Source of the DNA: Clostridiaceae bacterium
GTDB lineage: Bacteria > Bacillota > Clostridia > Saccharofermentanales > UBA5734
Length of the DNA stretch: 38,220 bases
NCBI GenBank assembly: GCA_012727965.1
Contig: JAAYFZ010000449.1
Location: forward strand, 1 to 38,220
Reading direction: 5' to 3'
Shown here: positions 12,441 to 22,752 of the stretch, one piece after another
Numbering within the stretch: the first letter of the stretch is position 1
Layout of the letters: every line of letters begins with the position of its first letter
The notes under the pieces: generated by a model
Databases searched by the model: none
Seen by the model: only the letters and a program-made list of their open reading frames with translations
What the model was told of the DNA's origin: nothing
Position numbers and translations under genes: made by a program

Positions 12441-13660
12441 AAGAATAGCACATAATCAGCAAACTGAAGTCTGCAGCGGTCAGGCAGCAAGTATTCCTCA
12501 TTGCGATTTAAGCGGCGTCCGTCTAACCGGGTGCCGTTTTTTGAGCCCAGATCAGCAATAAAATATGAACCCTCATGTCTGCAAATGCGGGCATGTTTAC
12601 GGCCAACAGTCTTGCTTTCGAGACATAGATCAGACAGAGCTTCATCTCTACCGATTATAAATTCGTCAAGCAGAATGAAGGCTCTCTTGCCTTCGTTTTC
12701 CTGAGGTGTGCCCGGGAGTCCTTCTGAGAGGATCGCCATACCATAGCTATCTGCGTTTCGGCTGATCAGCTCTGTACAATTATTGGCTGATTTGCCCCTG
12801 AACATCTCTATATCTGGCAGCTTAAACAGTTTGCTTATTTTTGGAAGGGAGAAGGGCTTGTCAGTTCTAATGATAAAAATGATTCCAAACAAAACCAATA
12901 TTGTTGACATAATGATTTTGAATAAGCGCCAGTTAGGAATAATTTGAATTCTAAGGAGCAGCAAATAGACGGCTGCTGCCATCAGCCAGCCGATCAATAA
13001 TCTTGATCGGCCATTATACCTGTTTTCAAAGTTACCAGGCTGTTTCATAACTGCCATGAAGCGACTTTTTTTCTTTGGCGTTTTATTAATCATCATTTCA
13101 TTTTCAATCACTGATTTTGCAGCCGTTGTCAGTCCGGACCATTGGCCGGACTGATAGCTCTCCAAAAGTTCAAGCTGCAGATCATCAGAGAAACCATAGA
13201 ATCTGGCCCAATCAGGAATAAGCGATTCCTCTACCAAGTTATCATGGTCAACAATTGAGTTTGAAGGCAGGATAACAAGCATCGGTTGAATCTCGGTATC
13301 ATCATAAATGCTATTTTGATATCTGATCGTATCCGGATGGATCAGGATCTGCTGTGGCAAAAATAGATACTCTTCTGCCACACCTATTATTTCTGAAAGC
13401 TGAATCAACCTTTCCAGACCTGTCTTGGGTTTGCCCTTATGTTCGGCATCAACAGTTTCATAGGTATTATTCATGCCGAGTTCAGCAGAGATTATTAAGT
13501 GATCATTTCTCTTTATGACCGCCAGCGGAATAACTGATTCCATATCCCGACTGTTGATTAGCTGAAGCTGATAGTCGATAATTTTAGTATCTTGTTCCAG
13601 CGTGGCTATGAACTGGCTGCTTGACCTGCCAGACCTTATTTCCCAGTCTATATTTTCCAT
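12419..13660 (-). CDS. FHA-domain membrane protein (DUF6382-like N-terminus) of Tad locus A
   Basis: C-terminal FHA signature FIIGRDEALSDLCLESKTVGRKHARICRHEGSYFIADLGSKNGTRLDGRRL; central TM segments; last gene of the minus-strand pilus cluster. Confidence 0.82.
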   Translation of the reverse strand: MENIDWEIRSGRSSSQFIATLEQDTKIIDYQLQLINSRDMESVIPLAVIKRNDHLIISAELGMNNTYETVDAEHKGKPKTGLERLIQLSEIIGVAEEYLFLPQQILIHPDTIRYQNSIYDDTEIQPMLVILPSNSIVDHDNLVEESLIPDWARFYGFSDDLQLELLESYQSGQWSGLTTAAKSVIENEMMINKTPKKKSRFMAVMKQPGNFENRYNGRSRLLIGWLMAAAVYLLLLRIQIIPNWRLFKIIMSTILVLFGIIFIIRTDKPFSLPKISKLFKLPDIEMFRGKSANNCTELISRNADSYGMAILSEGLPGTPQENEGKRAFILLDEFIIGRDEALSDLCLESKTVGRKHARICRHEGSYFIADLGSKNGTRLDGRRLNRNEEYLLPDRCRLQFADYVLFFQNEEPL

Positions 13661-13678
13661 GTGAAGCCTGCTTTCGTT

Positions 13679-13915
13679 CTAGCTTAGTGTGTAGTCTCCC
13701 ATATTATCAATAATCGACTGATCAAAAACAGCATCGATAAGTCTGCCTGCATAGTCCGAAAGAGTTTTTCTGAAGATCAGAGCAACTGTAAGCAACACAG
13801 CTATAATTATTACTACCTCCAATGTACCGAAGCCATTACGAGAACGTAATGATTGAGCTAATTTACTGTTTTGAACCTTGTTTTGCAGTGAGCAGATCCA
13901 TGAAATAGTGAACAT
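13679..13915 (-). CDS. Flp-like pilin (Tad locus A); true start may be internal
   Basis: Type IV-like leader RNG|FGTLEVVIIIAVLLTVALIF with Glu at +5 followed by a hydrophobic helix. Confidence 0.72.
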   Translation of the reverse strand: MFTISWICSLQNKVQNSKLAQSLRSRNGFGTLEVVIIIAVLLTVALIFRKTLSDYAGRLIDAVFDQSIIDNMGDYTLS

Positions 13916-13969
13916 ATGACTCTCCTTTCATATTCTGTCGGTTATAACAACCACAATTAGTTTTCCTGA

Positions 13970-15607
13970 TCAATTTTGGATCATCAGCATTGCTGCTGCT
14001 GGTATCAGCGCTGTAGCTATAACAGCAATCAGGCTTAAACCGCAAGGTAGCAGGTATAATAGATTCTTTGTCTGAAGTTTTTTCTTAAGTTCATCTCTGT
14101 ATATCTGCCAGCTTGAAGCAGCTCCCAACGCAATAATTCCCAATACTTCATTTCCACCGTCTCTTTCATATCTAACGATTAAGTCGAGCACATATTTTAT
14201 CTGAAAAATCGTACACCGCCCTGACAACTCGCTTATCATGATTGCTGGTGAGACACCATTTTCCAGTTGTACCCTTAATTGCTTGAGTTCAGCTTCAAAA
14301 TAGTCAGTATCGCGCTTATCCTCGTGCTCTACATTTGTTGTGCCAGAACGACAGCATATCTGAATAGCTCTTTGAAGTGATAGACCGCTGCTTAGTAGAA
14401 TCGATAGAAGATTAAGCCACTGTGGAAACCTCATGTTTTCCTGGCTGCTTCTCAGACTATATCTGCTTAGTAGATACAGATCTTGCAGAAGCGGAGTCAG
14501 AGGCAATAGCAAGAAGAGATAAGCAAGAGTTATATCAAATATGGCAATAAGCAAAATTGCTATGCCACTAATCAGTAATAGAGCAAATTTAGCCGTGAAG
14601 AAGCCAAGCTCCATTGTTTCAAGAGTTAGAGAATATGTCTTACTATCAATTTTCAACTGAGAGCTGATACGTTGCCAGATATGCGCAGGAAGATATTCTT
14701 TGTATACGTTTTTGATAATTCTGCCGCCTTGTTCAAGTTTTGTTCGAATTATATTATCAGTTGATGATATTGTTCGAATACTTGAAGATGTTAGTGACAA
14801 TAGCAATTGTATTAATTTGCTGTTTTTGACCAATTTGTAATTGTCGTAAGAGCTGCTGCTGATCAGCAATGTTATTAGCAACGAACTACAGGCGGCAAGA
14901 TATACGACAGCCATAGCGTAGGTGCCCCATGTTGTACTGTATATGTGCGATTGGAAGCTGCCTGCATTTTTTAGGATAAGAGCCATCAAGAAAGGGGCTA
15001 TTGTCATGATGTATGTTTCAGTAGCCTTGCCGCTCTGTTCAGCCTCCATACTTCTTCTTAATTCAAGCCGTTCTCTGAGCATTCTTGTACAGTCTTGAAT
15101 ATATTGATCGATCCTGCCGCCGGATCGTCTTAGATTAGGAATAATCCCCAGAATCTGCTGAGCGCTCTTACAATCAAAATCTCTGACAAAAGTCTGGATA
15201 GAATGATCAAGGTCAAGGTGAATATTCAAACCGCTCCTAAGTTTATTCAGCGCCTTACTGAGTTCTCTATATTTATCGCTGCTTTGCTCGCTTATGTCTT
15301 CTGCGGCCTTGATCAGGCAGCTTTCAAGAGCAGCGCCGGTAGTAAGTGAAGTTGAAATATGGTCCATGAGCCAGAGAAACTGAAGCTCATAAGAATTCTT
15401 TCTGCGTCTGTTTCGATATTGCCTGATGACAAGAATCGCAGAAACAGACACTAATAGTACCGGCAGCAAACCTAGCTTCAAATCGTTCAGGAAAAAAGCG
15501 AAAGCCGCAGCGCTGGTAAAAACTATGAAGAAAACTCTGATCAGCTTCCTTAATATCAGGCTGATATATTCATTCCTAGTAGATGTTGTGATAGCAAAAT
15601 TCACCAT
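13970..15607 (-). CDS. TadB-TadC fused inner-membrane platform protein (two GspF/T2SSF-like halves)
   Basis: 545 aa with a duplicated organisation: TM pair, cytosolic helical T2SSF-like region (LLSSGLSLQRAIQIC...ELKQLRVQLENGVSPAIMISELSGRC), TM pair. Confidence 0.78.
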   Translation of the reverse strand: MVNFAITTSTRNEYISLILRKLIRVFFIVFTSAAAFAFFLNDLKLGLLPVLLVSVSAILVIRQYRNRRRKNSYELQFLWLMDHISTSLTTGAALESCLIKAAEDISEQSSDKYRELSKALNKLRSGLNIHLDLDHSIQTFVRDFDCKSAQQILGIIPNLRRSGGRIDQYIQDCTRMLRERLELRRSMEAEQSGKATETYIMTIAPFLMALILKNAGSFQSHIYSTTWGTYAMAVVYLAACSSLLITLLISSSSYDNYKLVKNSKLIQLLLSLTSSSIRTISSTDNIIRTKLEQGGRIIKNVYKEYLPAHIWQRISSQLKIDSKTYSLTLETMELGFFTAKFALLLISGIAILLIAIFDITLAYLFLLLPLTPLLQDLYLLSRYSLRSSQENMRFPQWLNLLSILLSSGLSLQRAIQICCRSGTTNVEHEDKRDTDYFEAELKQLRVQLENGVSPAIMISELSGRCTIFQIKYVLDLIVRYERDGGNEVLGIIALGAASSWQIYRDELKKKLQTKNLLYLLPCGLSLIAVIATALIPAAAMLMIQN

Positions 15608-16694
15608 GATCGATCCCTTTTACCTCGATTATTTCTTTTACCTGTCTATGACCTTCCGGAGTTCTTTCCAACTGGATGACGAGGTCGGCTGCCATACCGA
15701 TGAGCCGCCGGCAGGCGTCCCAGGGCAATGGAGAGTGCATGATCAGCATCAATGCAAGTCTCTCAAGCATGTCACCGGCGCTGTTTCCATGACCAGTGCT
15801 CATGGAGCCAGGATGGCCTGTATGCATAGCCTGTATCATTTCATAGGCCTCGCCGCCTCGGACTTCGCCAACGATTATTCTGTCAGGCCGCAAACGCAGA
15901 GATAGTCTGATCAAATCAGATAGGCTGATTTCGCCACTGCCATCTGGACCTGCCTTTCTTGCCTGGAGTCTGACCAGGTTAAGAGAATTTTGCAGATCCA
16001 GTTCTGCCTCGTCCTCGATAGTGACGATCCTTTCACCTAATGGTATGCATCCTGAAAGGGCATTGAGAAAAGTAGTTTTACCTGTGCCTGTACCACCTGA
16101 AATAAAGATGTTTCTCTTGCCTGCAACTGCTTGATTGAGAAAATCAGCCATTTGGGCTGTTAAGAAGCCAGCTTGAACAAGTATCTCCATTGCTGGTTTT
16201 ATTCCTCCGAAGCGTCTAATTGAAAGGTATGGGCCATCTGTCGCTGCCGGTTCCAGTACAGCTTGTACGCGTGAACCATCTTCAAGACGCATACCTGCAA
16301 TTGGAACCTGCTCGCTGATCAATCTATTTGCTCTGCCAAAACAGCGATCGATTAGACCTCTCAAATGATTCTGATCTTCAAAAACAAGCTGAGAACTGTA
16401 GATTATGCCTCTCTTCTCATAGAAGATACTATGAGGACCATTTACCATGATTTCTGTTATTTCCTGATCTTCAAAAAGCTCTTGCAAAACATCAAGACCG
16501 CGCATATCAGCGAATATCCTGGCGGCCAACTCTCTGTTTTCAGCCAAAGTGCTTTTCCTATCGGCCGAACTTGTCATCAGGGCTCTTAAAATAAGCGCTT
16601 TCAGCTGCTGATCTGATAGATTGGCACCAGAAGAGGATAGACTTACTACTTCTTCGATAATTCGCTGCCTGGTTGCACGATCTTTTACCATCAT
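15576..16694 (-). CDS. tadA: TadA/CpaF-family secretion ATPase (Tad locus A)
   Basis: FISGGTGTGKTTFLNAL Walker A, RIVTIEDEAEL, LRPDRIIVGEVRGGEAYEMIQAMHTGHPGSMSTGHGNSA. Confidence 0.95.
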   Translation of the reverse strand: MMVKDRATRQRIIEEVVSLSSSGANLSDQQLKALILRALMTSSADRKSTLAENRELAARIFADMRGLDVLQELFEDQEITEIMVNGPHSIFYEKRGIIYSSQLVFEDQNHLRGLIDRCFGRANRLISEQVPIAGMRLEDGSRVQAVLEPAATDGPYLSIRRFGGIKPAMEILVQAGFLTAQMADFLNQAVAGKRNIFISGGTGTGKTTFLNALSGCIPLGERIVTIEDEAELDLQNSLNLVRLQARKAGPDGSGEISLSDLIRLSLRLRPDRIIVGEVRGGEAYEMIQAMHTGHPGSMSTGHGNSAGDMLERLALMLIMHSPLPWDACRRLIGMAADLVIQLERTPEGHRQVKEIIEVKGIDHGEFCYHNIY

Positions 16695-17740
16695 ATCTTC
16701 AGCCTCTCCGCTAGCTGTTGCCTGCTCTCATATATATTGCAGCTGTTAGGTAAACTTGCCAGCATCAGCCCTGCTTCGCGGCGGGCGCTGGCAGCAGCGA
16801 AATCTTCTCCTGTTGATAGATCAAGCAGCAGATGGTCACATAGTGCAGCCAGTCTTCCGGCGGTCTGTATGCTGATATCGCGACAATCGACCCAACAATA
16901 CGTGTCTTGATCATCGCATTTCACTTTTTGTCTGATCAACAATAGCAGTTTTCGCAAGTGTTCCGGTTCACAGGAAATCAGATCATCTCCTCTCGCCGGA
17001 GGCCGAAACTGGAAATAACCATCCGGATGAAGCTGTGTGAATATACCGATTTTTTCTGCTTCAGGAGGACAATGCTGATGTATAGCTAACAATAACGATG
17101 AAAGATCAGGACCGGTTGAGTCGGGTGTACAGCATAAATGCATATTCCAGCTAGGCATGATTGCTAGATAATAGACTTTTTTCCCTTGTCTTATTTGTGC
17201 TCTCATCAGGTCTTGAAGACTTCTGCCAACATTGTCACTAAGCAAAAGGTGCATACACATAGTGCCTTCATTGGACATTTGCTGTTCCGATAGCATTTCA
17301 GGTTTTTCTGCTGACGATGCTTGTTCTGAATCTATGTTAGCCTGCAGTAAATTCAGTATATGGCTTACAGTTGCCGGCCACTTGATTAGGGTATTATCAT
17401 CCGTAATCCTGTCTGGCTTCTGGTTACCGCTGCAAAAATAATAAAATGAAGAACCCATATCGATGTCTGCTCTATTCAGATAAAAGCAAGCCAGGCAATG
17501 GTGATTACTTCGGCAATTACCGCAGCTTCGCGTGCAACCGTCTATGGCAGTGCCGAGAAAAAGCAGGGCTCTGCGCTGCGGTTGGCTAGAGTCGAAATTT
17601 GAGTTCATCGCTTCAAGCTCTGAGCTCACCGCAAATATTTCAAGACGCGTACTGTGCTGATAGTATCTTCTAAGCCTGTCTGCCAGAATGACATTATAAT
17701 TGTGATCATTGCTGGCAATGATGATCGTGTACAATTTCAT
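16691..17740 (-). CDS. TadZ/CpaE-like protein with receiver-like N-terminus, Cys-rich insertion and degenerate P-loop
   Basis: Position directly upstream of tadA (ATGA overlap); TadZ-like layout GKKVYYLAIMPSWN...FRPPARGDDLISCEPEHLRKLL; no Walker A; CTRSCGNCRSNHHCLAC. Confidence 0.6.
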   Translation of the reverse strand: MKLYTIIIASNDHNYNVILADRLRRYYQHSTRLEIFAVSSELEAMNSNFDSSQPQRRALLFLGTAIDGCTRSCGNCRSNHHCLACFYLNRADIDMGSSFYYFCSGNQKPDRITDDNTLIKWPATVSHILNLLQANIDSEQASSAEKPEMLSEQQMSNEGTMCMHLLLSDNVGRSLQDLMRAQIRQGKKVYYLAIMPSWNMHLCCTPDSTGPDLSSLLLAIHQHCPPEAEKIGIFTQLHPDGYFQFRPPARGDDLISCEPEHLRKLLLLIRQKVKCDDQDTYCWVDCRDISIQTAGRLAALCDHLLLDLSTGEDFAAASARREAGLMLASLPNSCNIYESRQQLAERLKI

Positions 17741-17978
17741 AGGGAACACCTCTTGATCAGCATTCTAAAACATTAAACATATGCTGTTTACGACCAACAG
17801 AAGACAAAATAATACAAAAAAGGCATTTGCTCGACAAAGGCCGTGCAGGACCTGCTATATGCAGTAAGTAATAATGGTAGAAGGTCAGGAAGAACATAAG
17901 ATACAGATATAGTATGAGTTTGTAGGAGGGCTTGCTCAGTCTTAATGCTCGTGGTAATATAAAGCAAATTCAGATCAA

Positions 17979-18006
17979 TTGACGATCTGTATGTTTAATT
18001 TAATAT
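17979..18006 (+). promoter_or_regulatory. Predicted sigma-A-type promoter of the metK riboswitch transcript
   Basis: TTGACG (17979-17984), 16-nt spacer, TAATAT (18001-18006); places the TSS at the riboswitch 5' edge. Confidence 0.6.
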
Positions 18007-18010
18007 TAGA

Positions 18011-18110
18011 TCATCTTATCAAGAGTGGTGGAGGGACTGGCCCTTTGAAGCCCGGCAACCGCGGTCATGCGGCGGTGCCAATTCCAGCAGACATGTTGTC
18101 TGACAGATGA
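18011..18110 (+). ncRNA. SAM-I (S-box) riboswitch
   Basis: CTTATCAAGAGTGGTGGAGGGACTGGCCCTTTGAAGCCCGGCAACC core; P1 TCATCT (18011-18016)/AGATGA (18105-18110); precedes a terminator and metK. Confidence 0.95.
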
Positions 18111-18125
18111 GGATTGTTTATTTTG

Positions 18126-18149
18126 CCTCTTCTGTTGAAGAGGTTTTTT
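18126..18149 (+). terminator. Riboswitch-controlled intrinsic terminator
   Basis: CCTCTTC-TGTT-GAAGAGG-TTTTTT; ACAGATGAGG (18103-18112) can pair with CCTCTTCTGT (18126-18135) as antiterminator (9 of 10 positions). Confidence 0.92.
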
Positions 18150-18174
18150 GTTTTTTAGAAAGGAACTTAGAGAA

Positions 18175-19371
18175 ATGAAAAAATCAGGAAAGTGGCTATT
18201 TTCATCAGAATCAGTAACCGAGGGACATCCCGATAAGGTCTGTGATCAGATATCAGATGCAGTTCTCGATGCTATTCTTGAGCAGGATCCAATGGCAAGG
18301 GTTGCTTGCGAGACGGCGACTACAACCGGTATGGTCGTAGTAATGGGAGAAATGACTACCAGCGCATATGTTGATATTCCAAGTATTGTCAGAAAAACAA
18401 TTCGTGAAATTGGCTATACAGGTCATGGCGGTGGTTTCGATGCCGATACCTGCGCCGTCCTGACTTCTATAGACGAACAATCGCCTGATATAGCGATGGG
18501 TGTAAATAAATCGCTTGAAAATAGAAGCGGAACTGATATTGAGATCGATATGAGTACTGGTGCCGGTGATCAAGGCATGATGTTTGGTTTTGCCTGTAAG
18601 GATACACCTGAGCTTATGCCGCTGCCTATCGCTCTCGCTCACAAGCTATCGAAGCATCTGGCTGAGGTTCGCAAGCTTGGCCTGGTAGATTTTCTGCGGC
18701 CTGACGGTAAATCACAGGTTACGATCGCTTACGATGGTGATCGCCCTATGCACATTGATACTGTGGTGGTATCAAGTCAACATGACGAAAACGTCAGCAG
18801 AGAAGAGCTTGAGCAAGCGATATCCGAATTGGTCATTAAGCCTGTACTGCCTCTAGAGCTGATCGATGAGAAGACAAGGATATTGATCAATCCAACTGGT
18901 CGCTTTGTTGTAGGTGGTCCTCAGGGTGATGCCGGTTTAACAGGCAGAAAAATTATCGTTGATACATATGGAGGATATGCCCGGCATGGCGGAGGCGCTT
19001 TTTCCGGAAAAGATCCGACCAAGGTTGACCGTTCGGCTGCTTATGCTGCCCGGTATGTCGCGAAAAATATCGTTGCTGCCGATCTGGCAGATATGTGTGA
19101 GATTCAGCTTGCTTACGCTATTGGTGTAGCCAGACCGGTTTCAATAAATGTTGATACATTCGGCACTGGTCGTATATCAGATGAGCAGCTAGCTGTATTG
19201 ATTAATCAGCTGTTTGACTTGCGTCCGTCTGCAATCATCCGCGACCTGGATCTGCGCAGACCAATTTACAGGCAGACAGCATCTTACGGTCATTTCGGTC
19301 GTAATGATCTTGACCTGCCCTGGGAGCAGACCGACAAGGCAGAGCTGCTACGGAAAAATGCAGGGCTTTGA
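18175..19371 (+). CDS. metK: S-adenosylmethionine synthetase
   Basis: [60 protein letters not shown] 18175 after RBS-like AGGAAC. Confidence 0.97.
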   Translation: MKKSGKWLFSSESVTEGHPDKVCDQISDAVLDAILEQDPMARVACETATTTGMVVVMGEMTTSAYVDIPSIVRKTIREIGYTGHGGGFDADTCAVLTSIDEQSPDIAMGVNKSLENRSGTDIEIDMSTGAGDQGMMFGFACKDTPELMPLPIALAHKLSKHLAEVRKLGLVDFLRPDGKSQVTIAYDGDRPMHIDTVVVSSQHDENVSREELEQAISELVIKPVLPLELIDEKTRILINPTGRFVVGGPQGDAGLTGRKIIVDTYGGYARHGGGAFSGKDPTKVDRSAAYAARYVAKNIVAADLADMCEIQLAYAIGVARPVSINVDTFGTGRISDEQLAVLINQLFDLRPSAIIRDLDLRRPIYRQTASYGHFGRNDLDLPWEQTDKAELLRKNAGL

Positions 19372-21670
19372 TAAACATGAGTTGAGCATTGATGATCTGG
19401 CCGGAGCGCAAGAGGATAATTTATCCGGTCAGGTCGACACCATTATCTTTCGCAACCATGATAATGGCTATTCAGTACTGGGCATCGAAGGTGATTTCCA
19501 GTTTATTGCAGTCGGTACAATGCCGGAACTTGAAGAGGGTGACCATGTTAAGCTTTATGGAACATGGACGAAACATCATGAATATGGCAGGCAGTATCGT
19601 GTTAGTCAGTATGAACCGATCTTGCCGCATACAGAAGCAGGGATTATAGCCTATTTGTCATCCAGTATGATAAAAGGTCTTGGTCCTAAAAGAGCAGCCC
19701 GACTCGTGCGTGAGTTCGGTTTGGATACCCTTGAAATATTGGCAAAAGATCCTTACGCAGCAGCTTCTGTAAAAGGAATATCAACAGCTCTGGCAGATAG
19801 TATCTCTGAACAACTACGCGAAAAAAGACAATACCAGGAACTAGTCATATTACTTGCACCCATCGGTACAGGTCCGGGTAGAATAATGCGGATCTTCAAG
19901 AAGTGGGGCAGCTCGGCGGTAGAAAGAATAAGACATAATCCATATTGCCTGGCTGAGGAGATTGAAGGTACAGGTTTTCTGACAGCAGATAAACTAGCCA
20001 GAGAATTAGGTATAGACCCGCTTGACGATAAGCGGCTCGAGAGCGCATTGCTCTATTGGCTATCCCGCAATTTGTCTTCAGGCCATACCTGGAGTCAAAC
20101 AGGCGAGGCGATTATCGGTGCGTCAAATCTTATTTCAGAAAATAATCATGAGCTGATTTCTGCAGCCATCAAACGTTTGACTGCAGCCAATCGCTTGATT
20201 TGCTGTGATGAGTCCGGGTTTCCGGCAGATCAGGATGACCCGGAAGCAAGACTGATACTTCCACAGATATATAAGTCAGAGAGATCAGTATTCGAGAGAT
20301 TGTTGCTGCTTGCAGGCAGCAGACCTCAGCGCTATCCGGATTGGCAAGATATTCGAGAAGTCGCCGGTTTGATCAGGGGAAAAGGATATCTTGATGCTGA
20401 TGCCATGCCAGCTCTCTCTCAAGAGCAGACTGAACATCTCGCATCAATTATTTCCTCACAGATAAGTGTTTTGACCGGTGGACCTGGAACTGGGAAAACT
20501 ACAATGATCAAGACCCTCTGCCAGTTTGTTAAATCAGAGGGCGGCAGAATAATTTTAGCTGCACCTACCGGACGTGCTGCCCGGAGACTGTCAGAAACTA
20601 CAGGCGAGGACGCCAGTACTCTGCATCGACTGCTGGCACTGCCTGTGAATGGTCAACAGAGATCAGCTGCTGCCGCGGTGCCGGTCAGCCTGCAGGCTGA
20701 TTTTGTTGTAGTTGATGAGGCCTCGATGCTCGATATTTTTGTGTTTGACAGTTTGCTGCAGGCGATTCTTCCTGGCACAAGACTTGTACTGACTGGTGAT
20801 GCCGACCAGCTGCCTTCGATCGGTCCCGGGCAGATCTTAAGAGATATTATCCAATCCAACAAGATTCCGGTCATGCGATTAACACAGATCTACCGTCAGG
20901 CAGAACGCAGTCTGATAGTAAGCAATGCACATAGAATCAGAGAAGGCAAAGGTATCGAAATTGATCAGAGCCTCTCAAGTTCATTTATCTGGATTCATCG
21001 CGATAATACGGCACAAATGGCACAAGCAGCAGAAAATCTCTGTTCGAGGGTGCTGTCAAGAGAATATAAGATTGATCCAATTCGCGATGCGCAGGTCCTG
21101 ACACCAGTTCGCAAGGGCGAATGTGGGACTTATGAGCTTAACAGAAGACTTCAGGCTGTACTAAATCAATCTGCTGATAGCACTCAGTCTTCTGAAAACT
21201 CTTTTCAGGTATTGAACAGACAATTTAGTATAGGCGACAAGGTGATCCAGCTTCGTAATCAATACGAACTTGAATGGGTATCTGTGACAGATGGAGAACG
21301 TGGTCAGGGAATCATGAACGGGGAAACTGGTATAATCACTGCTATTGACAGAGTTAACCGTTGTATCCGTGTACTGTTTGATGACGAGAGACAGGTTATA
21401 TACACAGAGGATACTATCGATGATCTAGATCTTGCCTATGCTGTTACAGTTCATAAGAGTCAAGGTAGTGAATACCCGGCGGTTGTACTTGTTCTGCCAC
21501 CAACTGCCCCTTCACTCTTAAATAGGCAACTTTTGTACACCGCAGCCACCAGAGCAAGACAGCACTTATTTATTATCAGCAATCGTTTTGTGCTGGACAG
21601 GGCTATTGCCAATAATTCATCAGCTGACAGAAGAACTATGCTTGGTTCATGGCTTAGCAGAAGTCAATGA
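19358..21670 (+). CDS. recD2: RecD2-type ATP-dependent DNA helicase
   Basis: [16 protein letters not shown] Walker [31 protein letters not shown]-terminal [22 protein letters not shown]; start overlaps the metK end. Confidence 0.93.
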   Translation: MQGFDKHELSIDDLAGAQEDNLSGQVDTIIFRNHDNGYSVLGIEGDFQFIAVGTMPELEEGDHVKLYGTWTKHHEYGRQYRVSQYEPILPHTEAGIIAYLSSSMIKGLGPKRAARLVREFGLDTLEILAKDPYAAASVKGISTALADSISEQLREKRQYQELVILLAPIGTGPGRIMRIFKKWGSSAVERIRHNPYCLAEEIEGTGFLTADKLARELGIDPLDDKRLESALLYWLSRNLSSGHTWSQTGEAIIGASNLISENNHELISAAIKRLTAANRLICCDESGFPADQDDPEARLILPQIYKSERSVFERLLLLAGSRPQRYPDWQDIREVAGLIRGKGYLDADAMPALSQEQTEHLASIISSQISVLTGGPGTGKTTMIKTLCQFVKSEGGRIILAAPTGRAARRLSETTGEDASTLHRLLALPVNGQQRSAAAAVPVSLQADFVVVDEASMLDIFVFDSLLQAILPGTRLVLTGDADQLPSIGPGQILRDIIQSNKIPVMRLTQIYRQAERSLIVSNAHRIREGKGIEIDQSLSSSFIWIHRDNTAQMAQAAENLCSRVLSREYKIDPIRDAQVLTPVRKGECGTYELNRRLQAVLNQSADSTQSSENSFQVLNRQFSIGDKVIQLRNQYELEWVSVTDGERGQGIMNGETGIITAIDRVNRCIRVLFDDERQVIYTEDTIDDLDLAYAVTVHKSQGSEYPAVVLVLPPTAPSLLNRQLLYTAATRARQHLFIISNRFVLDRAIANNSSADRRTMLGSWLSRSQ

Positions 21671-22371
21671 AGATCTTGTCGGAAATATTGTCACCTAATA
21701 TCTGTGTGATCTGCCAGAGACCGTGTGTTGAGATTCCGGACCACCCCTGTTTATGTCGCCGTTGTCTGCAGACACTGCCCTGGCGTGCCGATAGATCCCG
21801 AATCGAAATAGGTGATATTACTGCGAATAGGCCAGACTTTTACCGTAATAATAAGAAGGCTGATATTTTTGCCGCCTGTGACTATGAGGGCAGACTGCGG
21901 CGCTGCCTGATAGATCTGAAATTTTACGGCCGTACAGGCATGGCAAGACCGCTTGCCGCCATACTGGCCAGAGCAATTCGCTGTCTGCGCATAGATCCAG
22001 ATGCGATTGCTGCCGTTCCCTTGCATTCGACGAGGTTAAAAGAGAGAGGATACAATCAGGCAGGTCTATTGGCTGCATATTGTGCCGATCTGATTACAAG
22101 GCCTGATATTTCAGAGCTTATGCTTAGAGTCAAAAACACAGAGCGACAGAGTGAACAAGCTGACCGCTTCGCCAGAATGGATAACCTGCAAGGCGCTTTT
22201 AGCCTGGACCTTACTAAAACCAGACAACTGGAAAATTTGCTGCTGCACCGCCATATACTGCTTATTGATGATGTGCTTACGACTGGAGCTACGATGATGG
22301 AGGCAGCCAGGCCATTGCTTGAACAGGGGGCTGTTGTCAGTTGTATAGCTGTAGCTTCAGATCATCCATAG
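21667..22371 (+). CDS. ComF-family protein / phosphoribosyltransferase
   Basis: N-terminal CVICQRPC...CLCRRCLQTLPW zinc-finger-like motif, AAVPLHSTRLKERGYNQAGLLA, ILLIDDVLTTGATMMEA PRPP motif. Confidence 0.9.
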   Translation: MKILSEILSPNICVICQRPCVEIPDHPCLCRRCLQTLPWRADRSRIEIGDITANRPDFYRNNKKADIFAACDYEGRLRRCLIDLKFYGRTGMARPLAAILARAIRCLRIDPDAIAAVPLHSTRLKERGYNQAGLLAAYCADLITRPDISELMLRVKNTERQSEQADRFARMDNLQGAFSLDLTKTRQLENLLLHRHILLIDDVLTTGATMMEAARPLLEQGAVVSCIAVASDHP

Positions 22372-22409
22372 TGTATTGTGTAACAGAGAGCATTGACATT
22401 TCAGCGCAG

Positions 22410-22438
22410 TTCACAAAGCTATGAAAACAGGGTATACT
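22410..22438 (+). promoter_or_regulatory. Predicted promoter of the 6S-like RNA
   Basis: TTCACA (22410-22415), 17-nt spacer, TATACT (22433-22438). Confidence 0.65.
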
Positions 22439-22443
22439 AATAC

Positions 22444-22629
22444 TGCCTGGAGTGTTTGTGACCCTCAGTTTTGAACCTTCATGACATAAACGGGAGCTCG
22501 AGTTATCGTGGATAGAGATCATATCCCCGGATGAAAGTCCGACAGGGAAAGATCCAAGGCCTCAGCAGGGCACCCACCTGGTAAATTGCCGGGTGTCAAA
22601 ATGAGGGAACGGCATTTCGGGTTTTTTTT
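22444..22629 (+). ncRNA. ssrS: Probable 6S RNA
   Basis: About 190 nt, with promoter; closing stems CCTGGAGTG (22446-22454)/CATTTCGGG (22613-22621, with G-U) and CCCTCA (22462-22467)/TGAGGG (22602-22607); internal CACCC...GGGTG hairpin; TTTTGAACC element resembling Firmicutes 6S; T8 tail. Confidence 0.68.
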
Positions 22630-22752
22630 CTGCCCGCAAATCGAACATGGTGACGGGTATTACGGACTTATAGAGAATATTTGATATAATAAAAAGTTGT
22701 AAATTTAATAAACCGTATAACGGATAGATAATAATGTTTGAGAGGTTATTTC

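Noticed and set aside
15426-15905. 159-aa plus-strand ORF across the TadBC/TadA junction
   Set aside because: Antisense to two well supported minus-strand genes; no family signature.
22393-22438. TTGACA (22393-22398) as the -35 for the 6S-like RNA
   Set aside because: Spacer to TATACT would be 34 nt; TTCACA at 22410-22415 gives a 17-nt spacer.
22444-22629. RNase P RNA or tmRNA interpretation
   Set aside because: A GAAAGTCCG string is reminiscent of RNase P, but the unit is only ~190 nt with 6S-like closing stems, and there is no tRNA-like 3' end.
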